A stretch of 39,172 nt of DNA from JBBQRS01 sp038214535 (lineage in GTDB: Bacteria; Chloroflexota; Anaerolineae; CG2-30-64-16). Both the position numbers and the translations under genes were made by a program. Every line of letters begins with the position of its first letter. Within the stretch, counting starts at the first letter, position 1. Below are positions 24,963 to 32,227 of this stretch, in pieces. The notes beneath the pieces were generated by a model. It had not been told where the DNA came from, did not search any database, and saw only the letters and a list, made by a program, of their open reading frames with translations. The DNA lies in the NCBI GenBank assembly GCA_038214535.1, contig JBBQRS010000040.1:1-39172 (forward strand). Reading direction: 5' to 3'.

Positions 24963-26933
24963 ATGGACAATGTAGTACGTACAGACACGCCATTGACAGC
25001 ACCCGCGCCGCCGCAAAGCCTCAGCAAACGGCTGCAGAACTTTCTGGGCCGCGACTGGGCCTGGGCCTGGGCCCTGATGCTGCCAACCGTGACTCTGATG
25101 GGCGGCATCATCGCCTACCCCTTCCTGCGCGCGGTCTACATCAGTTTCACAAACACCGTGAGCGTCGAGATCGGTCCCTTTGTGGGGTTCAAAAATTACA
25201 TTGACGTCTGGGGCGATCAGTTCTTCCGGCGGTCACTGTGGATTACCACAAAATTTACCGTCTCATCCATCGTTATCAAGGTGATCTTCGGCACCTTGAT
25301 CGCCGTCCTGCTCAACCGGCTGGGCCGCTGGGGTGCGCTTTTCACCGGCCTGGTGCTGTTGCCGTGGATTATCCCCGACATCGTACGCGCCATCACCTGG
25401 AAAAGCGTGCTCGACCCGATTTACGGCGGGTTGAACCGGCTCCTGCTCGATTTGAACATCATTGATAAACCGCTCCTGTTTCTCAGCGGCATCAATTCGG
25501 CGCTGCCCACCCTGGTAATGATTAACCTGTGGCAAGGTATCCCCTTCTTCGTCATCAACATCCTGGCCGGCCTGAAGGCGATTGATAAGGAGTTGTACGA
25601 AGCAGCCGCCATTGACGGCGCCACGGGCTGGCGCCAGTTCCTGCACATCACGCTGCCGGGGTTGAAATACGTCCTGATCGTCGTCACCCTGCTTTCAACC
25701 ATCTGGACATTTAACTCCTTCACGCTGATCTTCCTGCTCACCAACGGCGGGCCGATGGATGCCACCAAGGTCTACTCGATCCTGTCGTATAACTGGGGCA
25801 TCGGCGCACAGATGTACGGCAAGGGCATCGCCGTCGCCCTGACGATGGCGCCGGTGTTGGGCATCTTCATCGTCGTGCTGGGCCGTTACATGATGCAGGG
25901 CCGGCGGCTCTACGACGAAGAGCCAACAGAGCGTGCGCCGGGCATCCTCTCCAAAATCGGCGCGGTGATTGCCTGGCCGTTCAAGATGATCCTGACGGCG
26001 GCCGTCGCCCTATTCTGGGCCATCAATGACGCCATCGAGAATGGGTTAACGTGGTTCACCGGGTTGTTCAAAAAAGCTGCTGACACCGTCGGCCAGAGGC
26101 CCCGATGGATGGGGCAAATTCTGCCGGGCATCGCGTTGTTCCTGCTGCTCGGGTTCGAGCTGCTCCCCTTCTACTGGGTCATCGTGACGGCCTTCAAGAG
26201 TGAACTTCAGGTCACCCGTTTCGAAAACGTCTTCTGGCCGACGCCGTGGACGTTGGATCAGTTCAAGACGCTGCTGGGGCCAAACAATAACTTCCTCACC
26301 TGGATGAAGAACACGTTGATCGTTTCCATCTCGACGGCGTTCCTCGCCACAGTTGTCGCGGCGACCAGCGCGTACGCGCTCACCCGCTTGCAGTGGCGCG
26401 GGGCCAAACAGTTTTCGAATCTGGTGTTGGTGGCCTACCTGATGCCGGCGATCATGATGCTGATCCCGATCTACCAACTCTTCGCCGGGCTGCATCTGAC
26501 CAACAGTCTGTGGTCGCTCATCCTCTCCTATCCGACCTTCAGCCTGCCGTTTGCCATCTGGCTGATGATGGGCTATTACGCGACGATCCCGGAAGAACTG
26601 GAGGCGGCGGCGCTGGTAGATGGCTGCAACCGCTTCCAGGCGTTCACGAAAGTCGTGCTGCCGCTGACCAAGCCCGCGCTGATGGCCGTAGCGCTCTTCG
26701 GCGTGACGCAGGCCTGGAGCGAGTTCCTCTTCGCCTACGTGTTCATCCAGAGCGAGACCAAGATGACCATCCCGGTCGGGCTGTCGCAGATGATCATCGG
26801 CGATGTGTTACCGTGGGGCCAGCTCTCCGCCGCGGCGTTGCTCATGGCTATCCCCGTGCTGATCCTCTATATCTTCGGCCAGAGGTTCATGGTGGCCGGC
26901 CTGACGGCGGGCGCGGTGAAGGGCGGCGGTTGA
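24963..26933 (+). CDS. Fused ABC sugar permease (MalF-like + MalG-like in one chain)
   Basis: Inner-membrane protein of 656 aa. Residues about 20-320 are a MalF/UgpA-type permease with its EAA loop EAAAIDGATGWRQFL (about residue 213). Residues about 380-656 are a MalG/UgpE-type permease with a second EAA loop EAAALVDGCNRFQAF (about 547). Normally these are two proteins; here they are joined in frame through a linker of about 60 residues with an additional hydrophobic stretch (LTAAVALFWAI), which could be a membrane helix that keeps the second half in the right orientation. AGGAG precedes the ATG at 24963. No ATPase gene lies nearby, so a shared MsmK/UgpC-type ATPase must power it. It imports the ligand of the binding protein upstream. 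Confidence 0.92.
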   Translation: MDNVVRTDTPLTAPAPPQSLSKRLQNFLGRDWAWAWALMLPTVTLMGGIIAYPFLRAVYISFTNTVSVEIGPFVGFKNYIDVWGDQFFRRSLWITTKFTVSSIVIKVIFGTLIAVLLNRLGRWGALFTGLVLLPWIIPDIVRAITWKSVLDPIYGGLNRLLLDLNIIDKPLLFLSGINSALPTLVMINLWQGIPFFVINILAGLKAIDKELYEAAAIDGATGWRQFLHITLPGLKYVLIVVTLLSTIWTFNSFTLIFLLTNGGPMDATKVYSILSYNWGIGAQMYGKGIAVALTMAPVLGIFIVVLGRYMMQGRRLYDEEPTERAPGILSKIGAVIAWPFKMILTAAVALFWAINDAIENGLTWFTGLFKKAADTVGQRPRWMGQILPGIALFLLLGFELLPFYWVIVTAFKSELQVTRFENVFWPTPWTLDQFKTLLGPNNNFLTWMKNTLIVSISTAFLATVVAATSAYALTRLQWRGAKQFSNLVLVAYLMPAIMMLIPIYQLFAGLHLTNSLWSLILSYPTFSLPFAIWLMMGYYATIPEELEAAALVDGCNRFQAFTKVVLPLTKPALMAVALFGVTQAWSEFLFAYVFIQSETKMTIPVGLSQMIIGDVLPWGQLSAAALLMAIPVLILYIFGQRFMVAGLTAGAVKGGG

Positions 26934-26954
26934 GTTTTACTTAACCCCAGGGTC

Positions 26955-27020
26955 ACAAACCCGGTTTTTTCGGCGTAGCCGGAAACCGGGTTTGTATGCG
27001 CGGCGGGTTTGTATGCGCGG
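26955..27020. repeat. ACAAACCCGGTTT hairpin and 17-bp tandem duplication
   Basis: Inverted repeat with perfect 13-bp outer arms (26955-26967 and 26983-26995) and a partly paired centre; it is a likely terminator-type hairpin after the permease. It overlaps two exact copies of CGGGTTTGTATGCGCGG (26987-27003 and 27004-27020), the second of which provides the -35 side of the next promoter. Confidence 0.8.
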
Positions 27021-27049
27021 GCACATCAGGAGTATAATTGTACCTGATG
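27009..27049 (+). promoter_or_regulatory. Promoter with flanking operator for the aldehyde oxidoreductase
   Basis: Perfect -10 TATAAT (27033-27038) with TTGTAT (27009-27014) 18 bp upstream as a partial -35. The -10 is bracketed by a perfect inverted repeat CATCAGG-N12-CCTGATG (27024-27030 and 27043-27049), a strong candidate operator. The ATG follows at 27078. Confidence 0.6.
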
Positions 27050-27077
27050 CCACAAAAACGCAGAGGTGTAAAATAAC

Positions 27078-28949
27078 ATGAACGGATTTAGCGGAAAGAT
27101 CGCACACGTGGATCTGACCGATGGGCGCATCTGGATGGAAGAGCCGCCGGCGGCCTTCTATCGCACCTATCTGGGCGGTCAGGGCTTTGTCGCGTACTAC
27201 TTGCTGAAATTAGTGCCCAAAGGGGCCGAACCGCTAGGGCCGGAGAACGTGCTAATCTTCGCCAATGGCGCGACCACCGGCGCGCCGCTGGCGGGCGGCG
27301 GGCGCAACGCCATGGGCGCGAAGTCACCATTGACGGGCGGCTATGGCGAGGCGGACGTGGGCGGCTTCTTCGGGGCCGAGCTGCAACTCGCGGGCTTCGA
27401 CGCGCTGATCGTCTACGGCAAGGCCGCCGAGCCGGTCTACTTGTGGATCAAGGACGGCGAGATCGAGATTCGCCCGGCGGGTCACCTGTGGGGCATGCAC
27501 ACCCTGGAGACGCAGGATAAATTGCGCGAAGAGCTGGGCGACTCGCTCGTGCGCGTCAGCATGATCGGGCCGGCGGGCGAACGCCTGTCGCGCATCGCGT
27601 GCGTGATGAACGACGCCACGCGCTCCGCGGGGCGGCCCGGCCTGGGCGCGGTGATGGGTTCCAAGAATCTGAAGGCAGTGGCCGCGCGCGGCAAACAGCG
27701 CGTGCAAATGGCCGACCCCGACAAATTCAAAGAACTCAGCCGCTGGATGCGCGATAACTGGAAAGACAAATCGTGGGGGATGCACGACCTGGGCACGGCC
27801 GGCGGGGTAGACTCGCTCGATCACGCCGGGCAGCTTCCCACGCGCAACTTCCAGAACGGCACCTTCGCGGGCGCGCACGCGATCTCAGGCGAAGTGATGC
27901 GCGATACCGTGATGGTGGATCGCGACTCCTGCTATGCGTGTGCCATCGCCTGCAAGCGCGTGGTCGAAATCACCGAAGGGCCGTTCCAGGCAAACCCGCG
28001 TTACGGTGGGCCGGAATATGAGACCATCGGCGCGGTCGGCTCGAACTGCGGCGTGGACGACTTGGCGGCGGTCAGCACGGCGAATGAGCTGTGCAACGCC
28101 TACGGGCTGGACACGATCAACGCGGGCATGATGGTTTCGTTCGCGATGGAGTGCTTCGAGGCCGGGCTGATTACGTCCGAAGACACCCAGGGGCTGGACC
28201 TGCGCTTCGGCAACGCCGCCGCGATGGTCGAGATGATCCGCCGCATCGGCGAACGCACCGAGGGGCTGGGCTGGCTGCTGGGGGAAGGCCCGAAGGGCGC
28301 CGTGCAGGAGATCGGGCCGGAAGCTGAGGACTTCGCGATCCACGTGAAGGGTCAGCCGTTCCCGATGCACGAATGCCGCACCCGCCACGGCCAGGCGCTG
28401 GGCTACGCCGTGTCGCCCACCGGGGCCGACCACATGCACAACTTCTGGGACGGCAGCATGGAAAAAGCGCCGCTGAGCGAGGAGTTGCAGGGCTGGGGCG
28501 TCTATGAATCTATGCCGCAGACGGAACTTGGCCCGGCCAAAGTGCGCGCCTTCACCCACGTCTCCAACTGGCAATGGCTCGACAACCACCTGGGCATGTG
28601 CATGTTCATCCCCTGGTCTGTGGATCAGAAGGTGGACCTGGTGCGCTCGATCACGGGCTTCAAGGCCACCACGATGGAACTGCAACAGGTCGCGCAGCGC
28701 GGCGTGACGCTGGCGCGGGTGTTCAACCTGCGCGAGGGCCTCAGCCGCGCGGATGATAAGCTGCCGAAGCGCATGAACAGCTACTTCAAGACCCAGACCG
28801 TCAACGAGAAGCCGGTGGACCCCGAAGTGCTGGACGAAAGCATCAGCCTCTACTACGGCATGATGGGCTGGGACCCGGAGACGGGCACGCCGACCGAAGC
28901 CGGTCTGGCCGCGCTCGACATCGAGTGGGCCGCGGAGCACCTTAAGTAG
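27078..28949 (+). CDS. Aldehyde:ferredoxin oxidoreductase family tungsten enzyme
   Basis: Protein of 623 aa, the normal size for the AOR family, which oxidises aldehydes to acids with ferredoxin, using a tungsten or molybdenum bispterin and one 4Fe-4S cluster. The N-terminal domain starts GFSGKIAHVDLTDG, with the pterin region GAKSPLTGGYGEADVGG (about residue 78). Cluster ligands are visible as CYACAIAC (Cys285, Cys288, Cys292, close to P. furiosus 288/291/295) and a distant Cys508 in DNHLGMC. In context it could oxidise glyceraldehyde or another aldehyde from the lyase step to glycerate for the kinase at 16781. It has its own promoter with a palindromic operator. Such enzymes are oxygen-sensitive, so an anaerobic or microaerobic life is suggested. 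Confidence 0.92.
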   Translation: MNGFSGKIAHVDLTDGRIWMEEPPAAFYRTYLGGQGFVAYYLLKLVPKGAEPLGPENVLIFANGATTGAPLAGGGRNAMGAKSPLTGGYGEADVGGFFGAELQLAGFDALIVYGKAAEPVYLWIKDGEIEIRPAGHLWGMHTLETQDKLREELGDSLVRVSMIGPAGERLSRIACVMNDATRSAGRPGLGAVMGSKNLKAVAARGKQRVQMADPDKFKELSRWMRDNWKDKSWGMHDLGTAGGVDSLDHAGQLPTRNFQNGTFAGAHAISGEVMRDTVMVDRDSCYACAIACKRVVEITEGPFQANPRYGGPEYETIGAVGSNCGVDDLAAVSTANELCNAYGLDTINAGMMVSFAMECFEAGLITSEDTQGLDLRFGNAAAMVEMIRRIGERTEGLGWLLGEGPKGAVQEIGPEAEDFAIHVKGQPFPMHECRTRHGQALGYAVSPTGADHMHNFWDGSMEKAPLSEELQGWGVYESMPQTELGPAKVRAFTHVSNWQWLDNHLGMCMFIPWSVDQKVDLVRSITGFKATTMELQQVAQRGVTLARVFNLREGLSRADDKLPKRMNSYFKTQTVNEKPVDPEVLDESISLYYGMMGWDPETGTPTEAGLAALDIEWAAEHLK

Positions 28950-28973
28950 TCACAAGTGCGTCCCCACCCCTGC

Positions 28974-29008
28974 CACGTGCAACGCACCTCGGAGGTGCGT
29001 TGCACGTG
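28974..29008. repeat. CACGTGCAACGCACCT palindrome
   Basis: Perfect 16-bp arms around CGG, followed by a partial direct copy (AGGTGCAACGCACTT) at about 29019. A sister palindrome lies at 30144-30177, so the pair flanks the dehydrogenase gene. Confidence 0.85.
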
Positions 29009-29072
29009 ATGAGGCCGGAGGTGCAACGCACTTCACGCATCATTTCATCACTTTATTCACCAGGAGACACAG

Positions 29073-30035
29073 ATGAAGGTTCTGATCGGTCCCAATGTCA
29101 TGGGTCTCGAACGCGCATTGCCGGATCTCGAAACGGAACATCCCGAAGTTACCTTCGCCTATTGCCCGGATCGCGACAACCTGATGGGTGAAATTGCCGA
29201 CGCCGATGTCTATATGGGGCATCTGGGGCGCGACCTGTTCGTCGCCGCCAAAAACCTCAAGTGGGTGCAGTCGCCCAGCACCGGCGTCAACTACTACCTG
29301 ATGATCCCGGAACTGGTCGCGGGCGACTGCCTGCTGACCGGCGCGCGCGGCACGCACAGCGGGTGTCTCGCGGAGAGCATCTTCGCGATGATCCTGGCCT
29401 TCACGCGCGGCATCCGCGACAGCATCCTGGTGCAGCCTTCCCATCAGTGGGCGATGCGCGACATCCGCCCGAAACTGGTCGAACTGACCGGCAGCACCGT
29501 CGGCTTCGTGGGCTACGGCGCGATGGCGCGGGCCACCGCCGAGCGGATGAAAGCCTTCGGAGCACGCTGCATTGCCGTGGACCTGTTCCCCGATAAGTGC
29601 CCGCAAGAGAATGCCGAAGTCTGGGGCCTCGACGCTCTCGATACGCTGTTGGCGCAGTCTGACTACGTAATCGTCACCGTGCCCTATACCGAGCAGATCC
29701 ACGGGATGATCGGGGTGGCGCAACTGGCAAAGATGAAGCCCGGCGCAATGCTCGTCGGCATCTCGCGCGGCGGCATCATTGACCAGACGGCGCTGGCCGC
29801 GGCGCTGCGCGACGGCGTGATCGCCTGCGCGGCGCTCGACGTGTTCGAGCCGGAACCGCTGCCCGCCGACAGCGAGTTGTGGGACATCCCCAACCTGCTG
29901 ATTACCCCGCACATCGCCGGCGGCACGCAATACGAAGGCGAGAACATCATCCGCATCTTCCGCGAGAACCTGAACCGCTTCCTGAAGGACGAAGGCCCGC
30001 TGGTCAACCAGGTAGACAAGACGCTGGGGTACTAA
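29073..30035 (+). CDS. D-isomer-specific 2-hydroxyacid dehydrogenase
   Basis: NAD(P)-dependent dehydrogenase of 320 aa that interconverts 2-hydroxy and 2-keto acids. The Rossmann motif is GFVGYGAMARA (about residue 149; the last Gly of GxGxxG is Ala). Catalytic residues are visible: Arg in ISRGGIID, Glu in DVFEPEPL and His in TPHIAGG. AGGAG precedes the ATG. It follows the aldehyde oxidoreductase and ends at a strong terminator, so it closes the catabolic cluster. Likely tasks are reduction of hydroxypyruvate or another keto acid of the pathway; the substrate is not fixed by sequence. Being flanked by matching palindromes, it may have been inserted as a unit. Confidence 0.92.
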   Translation: MKVLIGPNVMGLERALPDLETEHPEVTFAYCPDRDNLMGEIADADVYMGHLGRDLFVAAKNLKWVQSPSTGVNYYLMIPELVAGDCLLTGARGTHSGCLAESIFAMILAFTRGIRDSILVQPSHQWAMRDIRPKLVELTGSTVGFVGYGAMARATAERMKAFGARCIAVDLFPDKCPQENAEVWGLDALDTLLAQSDYVIVTVPYTEQIHGMIGVAQLAKMKPGAMLVGISRGGIIDQTALAAALRDGVIACAALDVFEPEPLPADSELWDIPNLLITPHIAGGTQYEGENIIRIFRENLNRFLKDEGPLVNQVDKTLGY

Positions 30036-30038
30036 ACT

Positions 30039-30067
30039 TTCGCAACATACAACCCCGATTGTATACT
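30039..30067 (+). promoter_or_regulatory. Candidate promoter ahead of the NRPS operon
   Basis: TTCGCA (30039-30044), 17-bp spacer, TATACT (30062-30067). It lies just after the dehydrogenase stop and before the terminator hairpin at 30086, so transcripts started here would meet that hairpin in their leader. Confidence 0.4.
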
Positions 30068-30085
30068 TGCACAAGTGGAGAACTT

Positions 30086-30126
30086 AGCGTACCCTGCCGG
30101 TGATTTTTGCAGGGTACGCTTTTATT
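30086..30126 (+). terminator. Strong intrinsic terminator
   Basis: Perfect 11-bp stem AGCGTACCCTG / CAGGGTACGCT (30086-30096 and 30110-30120), 13-base loop, then TTTTATT. It ends the catabolic cluster and separates it from the NRPS genes; it may double as an attenuator. Confidence 0.8.
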
Positions 30127-30143
30127 GCCGGGACTCCCCCCAC

Positions 30144-30177
30144 ACGTGCAACGCACCTTCGAAGGTGCGTTGCACGT
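30144..30177. repeat. Perfect 34-bp palindrome ACGTGCAACGCACCTTC
   Basis: Perfect palindrome without a loop, from 30144 to 30177, followed by a short direct copy TTGCACGT. It is the sister of 28974-29008. It lies inside an in-frame upstream extension of the NRPS gene, which is one reason to place that gene's start after it. Confidence 0.9.
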
Positions 30178-30202
30178 ATGTTGCACGTATGAAGCAAGGC
30201 AC

Positions 30203-32173
30203 ATGGTCGCATCAGACACCCACCCAACCGAGCGCGATGCCGTCCTCGCGAAACAGCGCGAGCTTCTCGCGCGTTGCTTCCACCCCACCGGGGGCTGGAC
30301 GGAATTCCCGCGCCCCGAAACGATCCCTTCGCTCGTGGGCTACTTCGAGGAGCAAGCCGCGCGCTATGCCGACCGCCCCGCGGTGAGCTACGCGGGATGT
30401 GTCCTCACCTACGATCAACTAAACCGCGCGGCGAACCGTGTGGCGCACGCGCTGATCGAGGCCCGGAGCGCGGATCCCGAGCCGATCCCCATGCTGATGC
30501 ACACCAGCGTGGACATGATTGTCGCGCTGTGGGGCATCCTCAAGGCCGGCAAGTTCTACGTATCCCTCAGCCCGTTCGACCCGCCCGCGCGGCGGGCGCA
30601 AGTCCTCCACGATCTCGGTGCGCGCGTCCTGATTACAGATGCGGAGAACCACGAGACGGCGTTAGCCGTTGCGGGTGAGCGTCATATCTTCCCCATTGCG
30701 GCGTTATGCGATGCCGGGCCCGATCATAACCTGAAACTGGAAATTGCTCACGACGCCTACGCGTACATCATTTTCACCTCCAGTTCGACGGGCCAACCGA
30801 AAGGCGTGATCGTAGATCGCGGCGATGTGCTATTTTTCACCCGGATCGCCGTCAACAGCTTCCACCTGTGCCCTGAGGAGCGACAGGGCATCATCGGCGC
30901 ATTGAGTTTCAGCGGCCCCGCCCCACAAATCTATGGCGGGCTTCTCACCGGCGGGTGTCTGTGCTTCTATGATTTGCACCGGCAGAGTGAGCGCGCGATG
31001 GCGGCCTGGCTGCGCAACGAACGCATCACTTACGCCTCCTCGGTTCCATCGGTCTTCCGCCGCCTGACGCAAATCGTCGGCCCGGACGAACGCTTCCCCG
31101 ACTTGCGCTTGATCGGGATCGGCGGCGACCGGCTCTATCGCGAAGACCTCGAGCGTATCCAGGCCATGATGGAGTCCGACGGCATCATCCGGCATCACCT
31201 GGGCATGTCAGAAGTGAAGTATCTGACGCTGGGATTCTGGGGGCGCGAGATGCGTTCGGACACGCCCGTTGTGCCGGTTGGCCACCCGGTCGAGGATACG
31301 GAAATCCGGATCGTGGATGAGGAGGGACATGAGGCGCCGCCCGGCGAAATCGGTGAAGTGTGGGTGAAGGGACGCTACATGTCACCAGGCTACTGGCGTC
31401 GCCCCGACCTCACGGCGCGCGCCTATGCACGCGACCCCGCCAACCCCGACTTGCGCATCTGTCACACCGGTGACCTGGGGATGATTCGTCCCGATGGCGC
31501 CCTGCTGTTGACCGGACGCGCTGACGCACAGGTGAAGCTGGGCGGCCAGCGGGTCGAGCTTTCCGAGATAGAAACCGCACTACGCGCCGCGGAAGGCGTC
31601 AGCGAAGCGGCAGTTGTGGCGCGGCAGACGGGCGGGTCGGAGCTAATCGTTCATGCCTATGTTGTACCGGCAACCGGAGCGCGACTATCTGTCGCCGCCT
31701 TGCGCCGCCAGGTGGCCGAACGCGTCCCCGCATATATGATTCCGGCGCGCATCGCTCTTCTCGACGCCTTGCCCCTGAACAATAACGGCAAGACAGATCG
31801 GAGGGCGCTGGTTCCCATCGGCGACGAACGACCGCCGCTCGAGATGCCCTGTGTTGCGCCACGCACGCCCGTGGAAGCGAGCGTCGCCGCAATCTGGCGG
31901 GAGGTATTATCGCTCGATACGGTCGGCATCTATGACCGCTTTCTCGAACTCGGTGGCCAGTCGCTCCAGGCAACGCGTATCGCAGGTCGCATCCTGGATG
32001 CGTTCCTGGTGGACCTGCCCGCCGGTAGCCTGTTCAACACGCCTACCGTGGCGGAAATAGCCGCTCTGATCGTGCAGCAGCAGGCGACCCTGATTGACCC
32101 TGTAGATGTCGAACGATTGCTCGCGGCGCTTGAAGCGACCGACCGCACCGATGATATACGCGACATCGCATGA
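30203..32173 (+). CDS. NRPS A-T protein 1 (adenylation + carrier domain)
   Basis: Stand-alone module of 656 aa: adenylation domain (about 25-540) and thiolation domain (about 555-625, attachment Ser587 in LGGQSLQ). The catalytic Lys530 is present (NNNGKTDR). In the ATP loop the usual TSGSTG is TSSSTG (Ser194 for Gly), which may lower activity. In core A4 the residue equal to GrsA Asp235, which holds the alpha-amino group, is Ser (LSFSGPAPQIYG), so the substrate is probably not an ordinary alpha-amino acid. By eye the pocket line is S-G-P-S-G-G-H-Y-L-K. I chose the ATG at 30203 because it aligns exactly with the start of the paralogue downstream and gives the same length; earlier codons lie in the palindrome. 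First gene of the NRPS operon. Confidence 0.9.
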   Translation: MVASDTHPTERDAVLAKQRELLARCFHPTGGWTEFPRPETIPSLVGYFEEQAARYADRPAVSYAGCVLTYDQLNRAANRVAHALIEARSADPEPIPMLMHTSVDMIVALWGILKAGKFYVSLSPFDPPARRAQVLHDLGARVLITDAENHETALAVAGERHIFPIAALCDAGPDHNLKLEIAHDAYAYIIFTSSSTGQPKGVIVDRGDVLFFTRIAVNSFHLCPEERQGIIGALSFSGPAPQIYGGLLTGGCLCFYDLHRQSERAMAAWLRNERITYASSVPSVFRRLTQIVGPDERFPDLRLIGIGGDRLYREDLERIQAMMESDGIIRHHLGMSEVKYLTLGFWGREMRSDTPVVPVGHPVEDTEIRIVDEEGHEAPPGEIGEVWVKGRYMSPGYWRRPDLTARAYARDPANPDLRICHTGDLGMIRPDGALLLTGRADAQVKLGGQRVELSEIETALRAAEGVSEAAVVARQTGGSELIVHAYVVPATGARLSVAALRRQVAERVPAYMIPARIALLDALPLNNNGKTDRRALVPIGDERPPLEMPCVAPRTPVEASVAAIWREVLSLDTVGIYDRFLELGGQSLQATRIAGRILDAFLVDLPAGSLFNTPTVAEIAALIVQQQATLIDPVDVERLLAALEATDRTDDIRDIA

Positions 32174-32227
32174 CCGGGCCAGATAGGGCTGATCCCAATC
32201 AACCCTGTATTTGGTGGTAAGAGACAT

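Noticed and set aside
30107..30202. Upstream in-frame extension of the first A-T gene (32 more codons)
   Set aside because: It reads through the terminator end and the perfect palindrome. The paralogue starts at the position equal to 30203 and has the same length from there.
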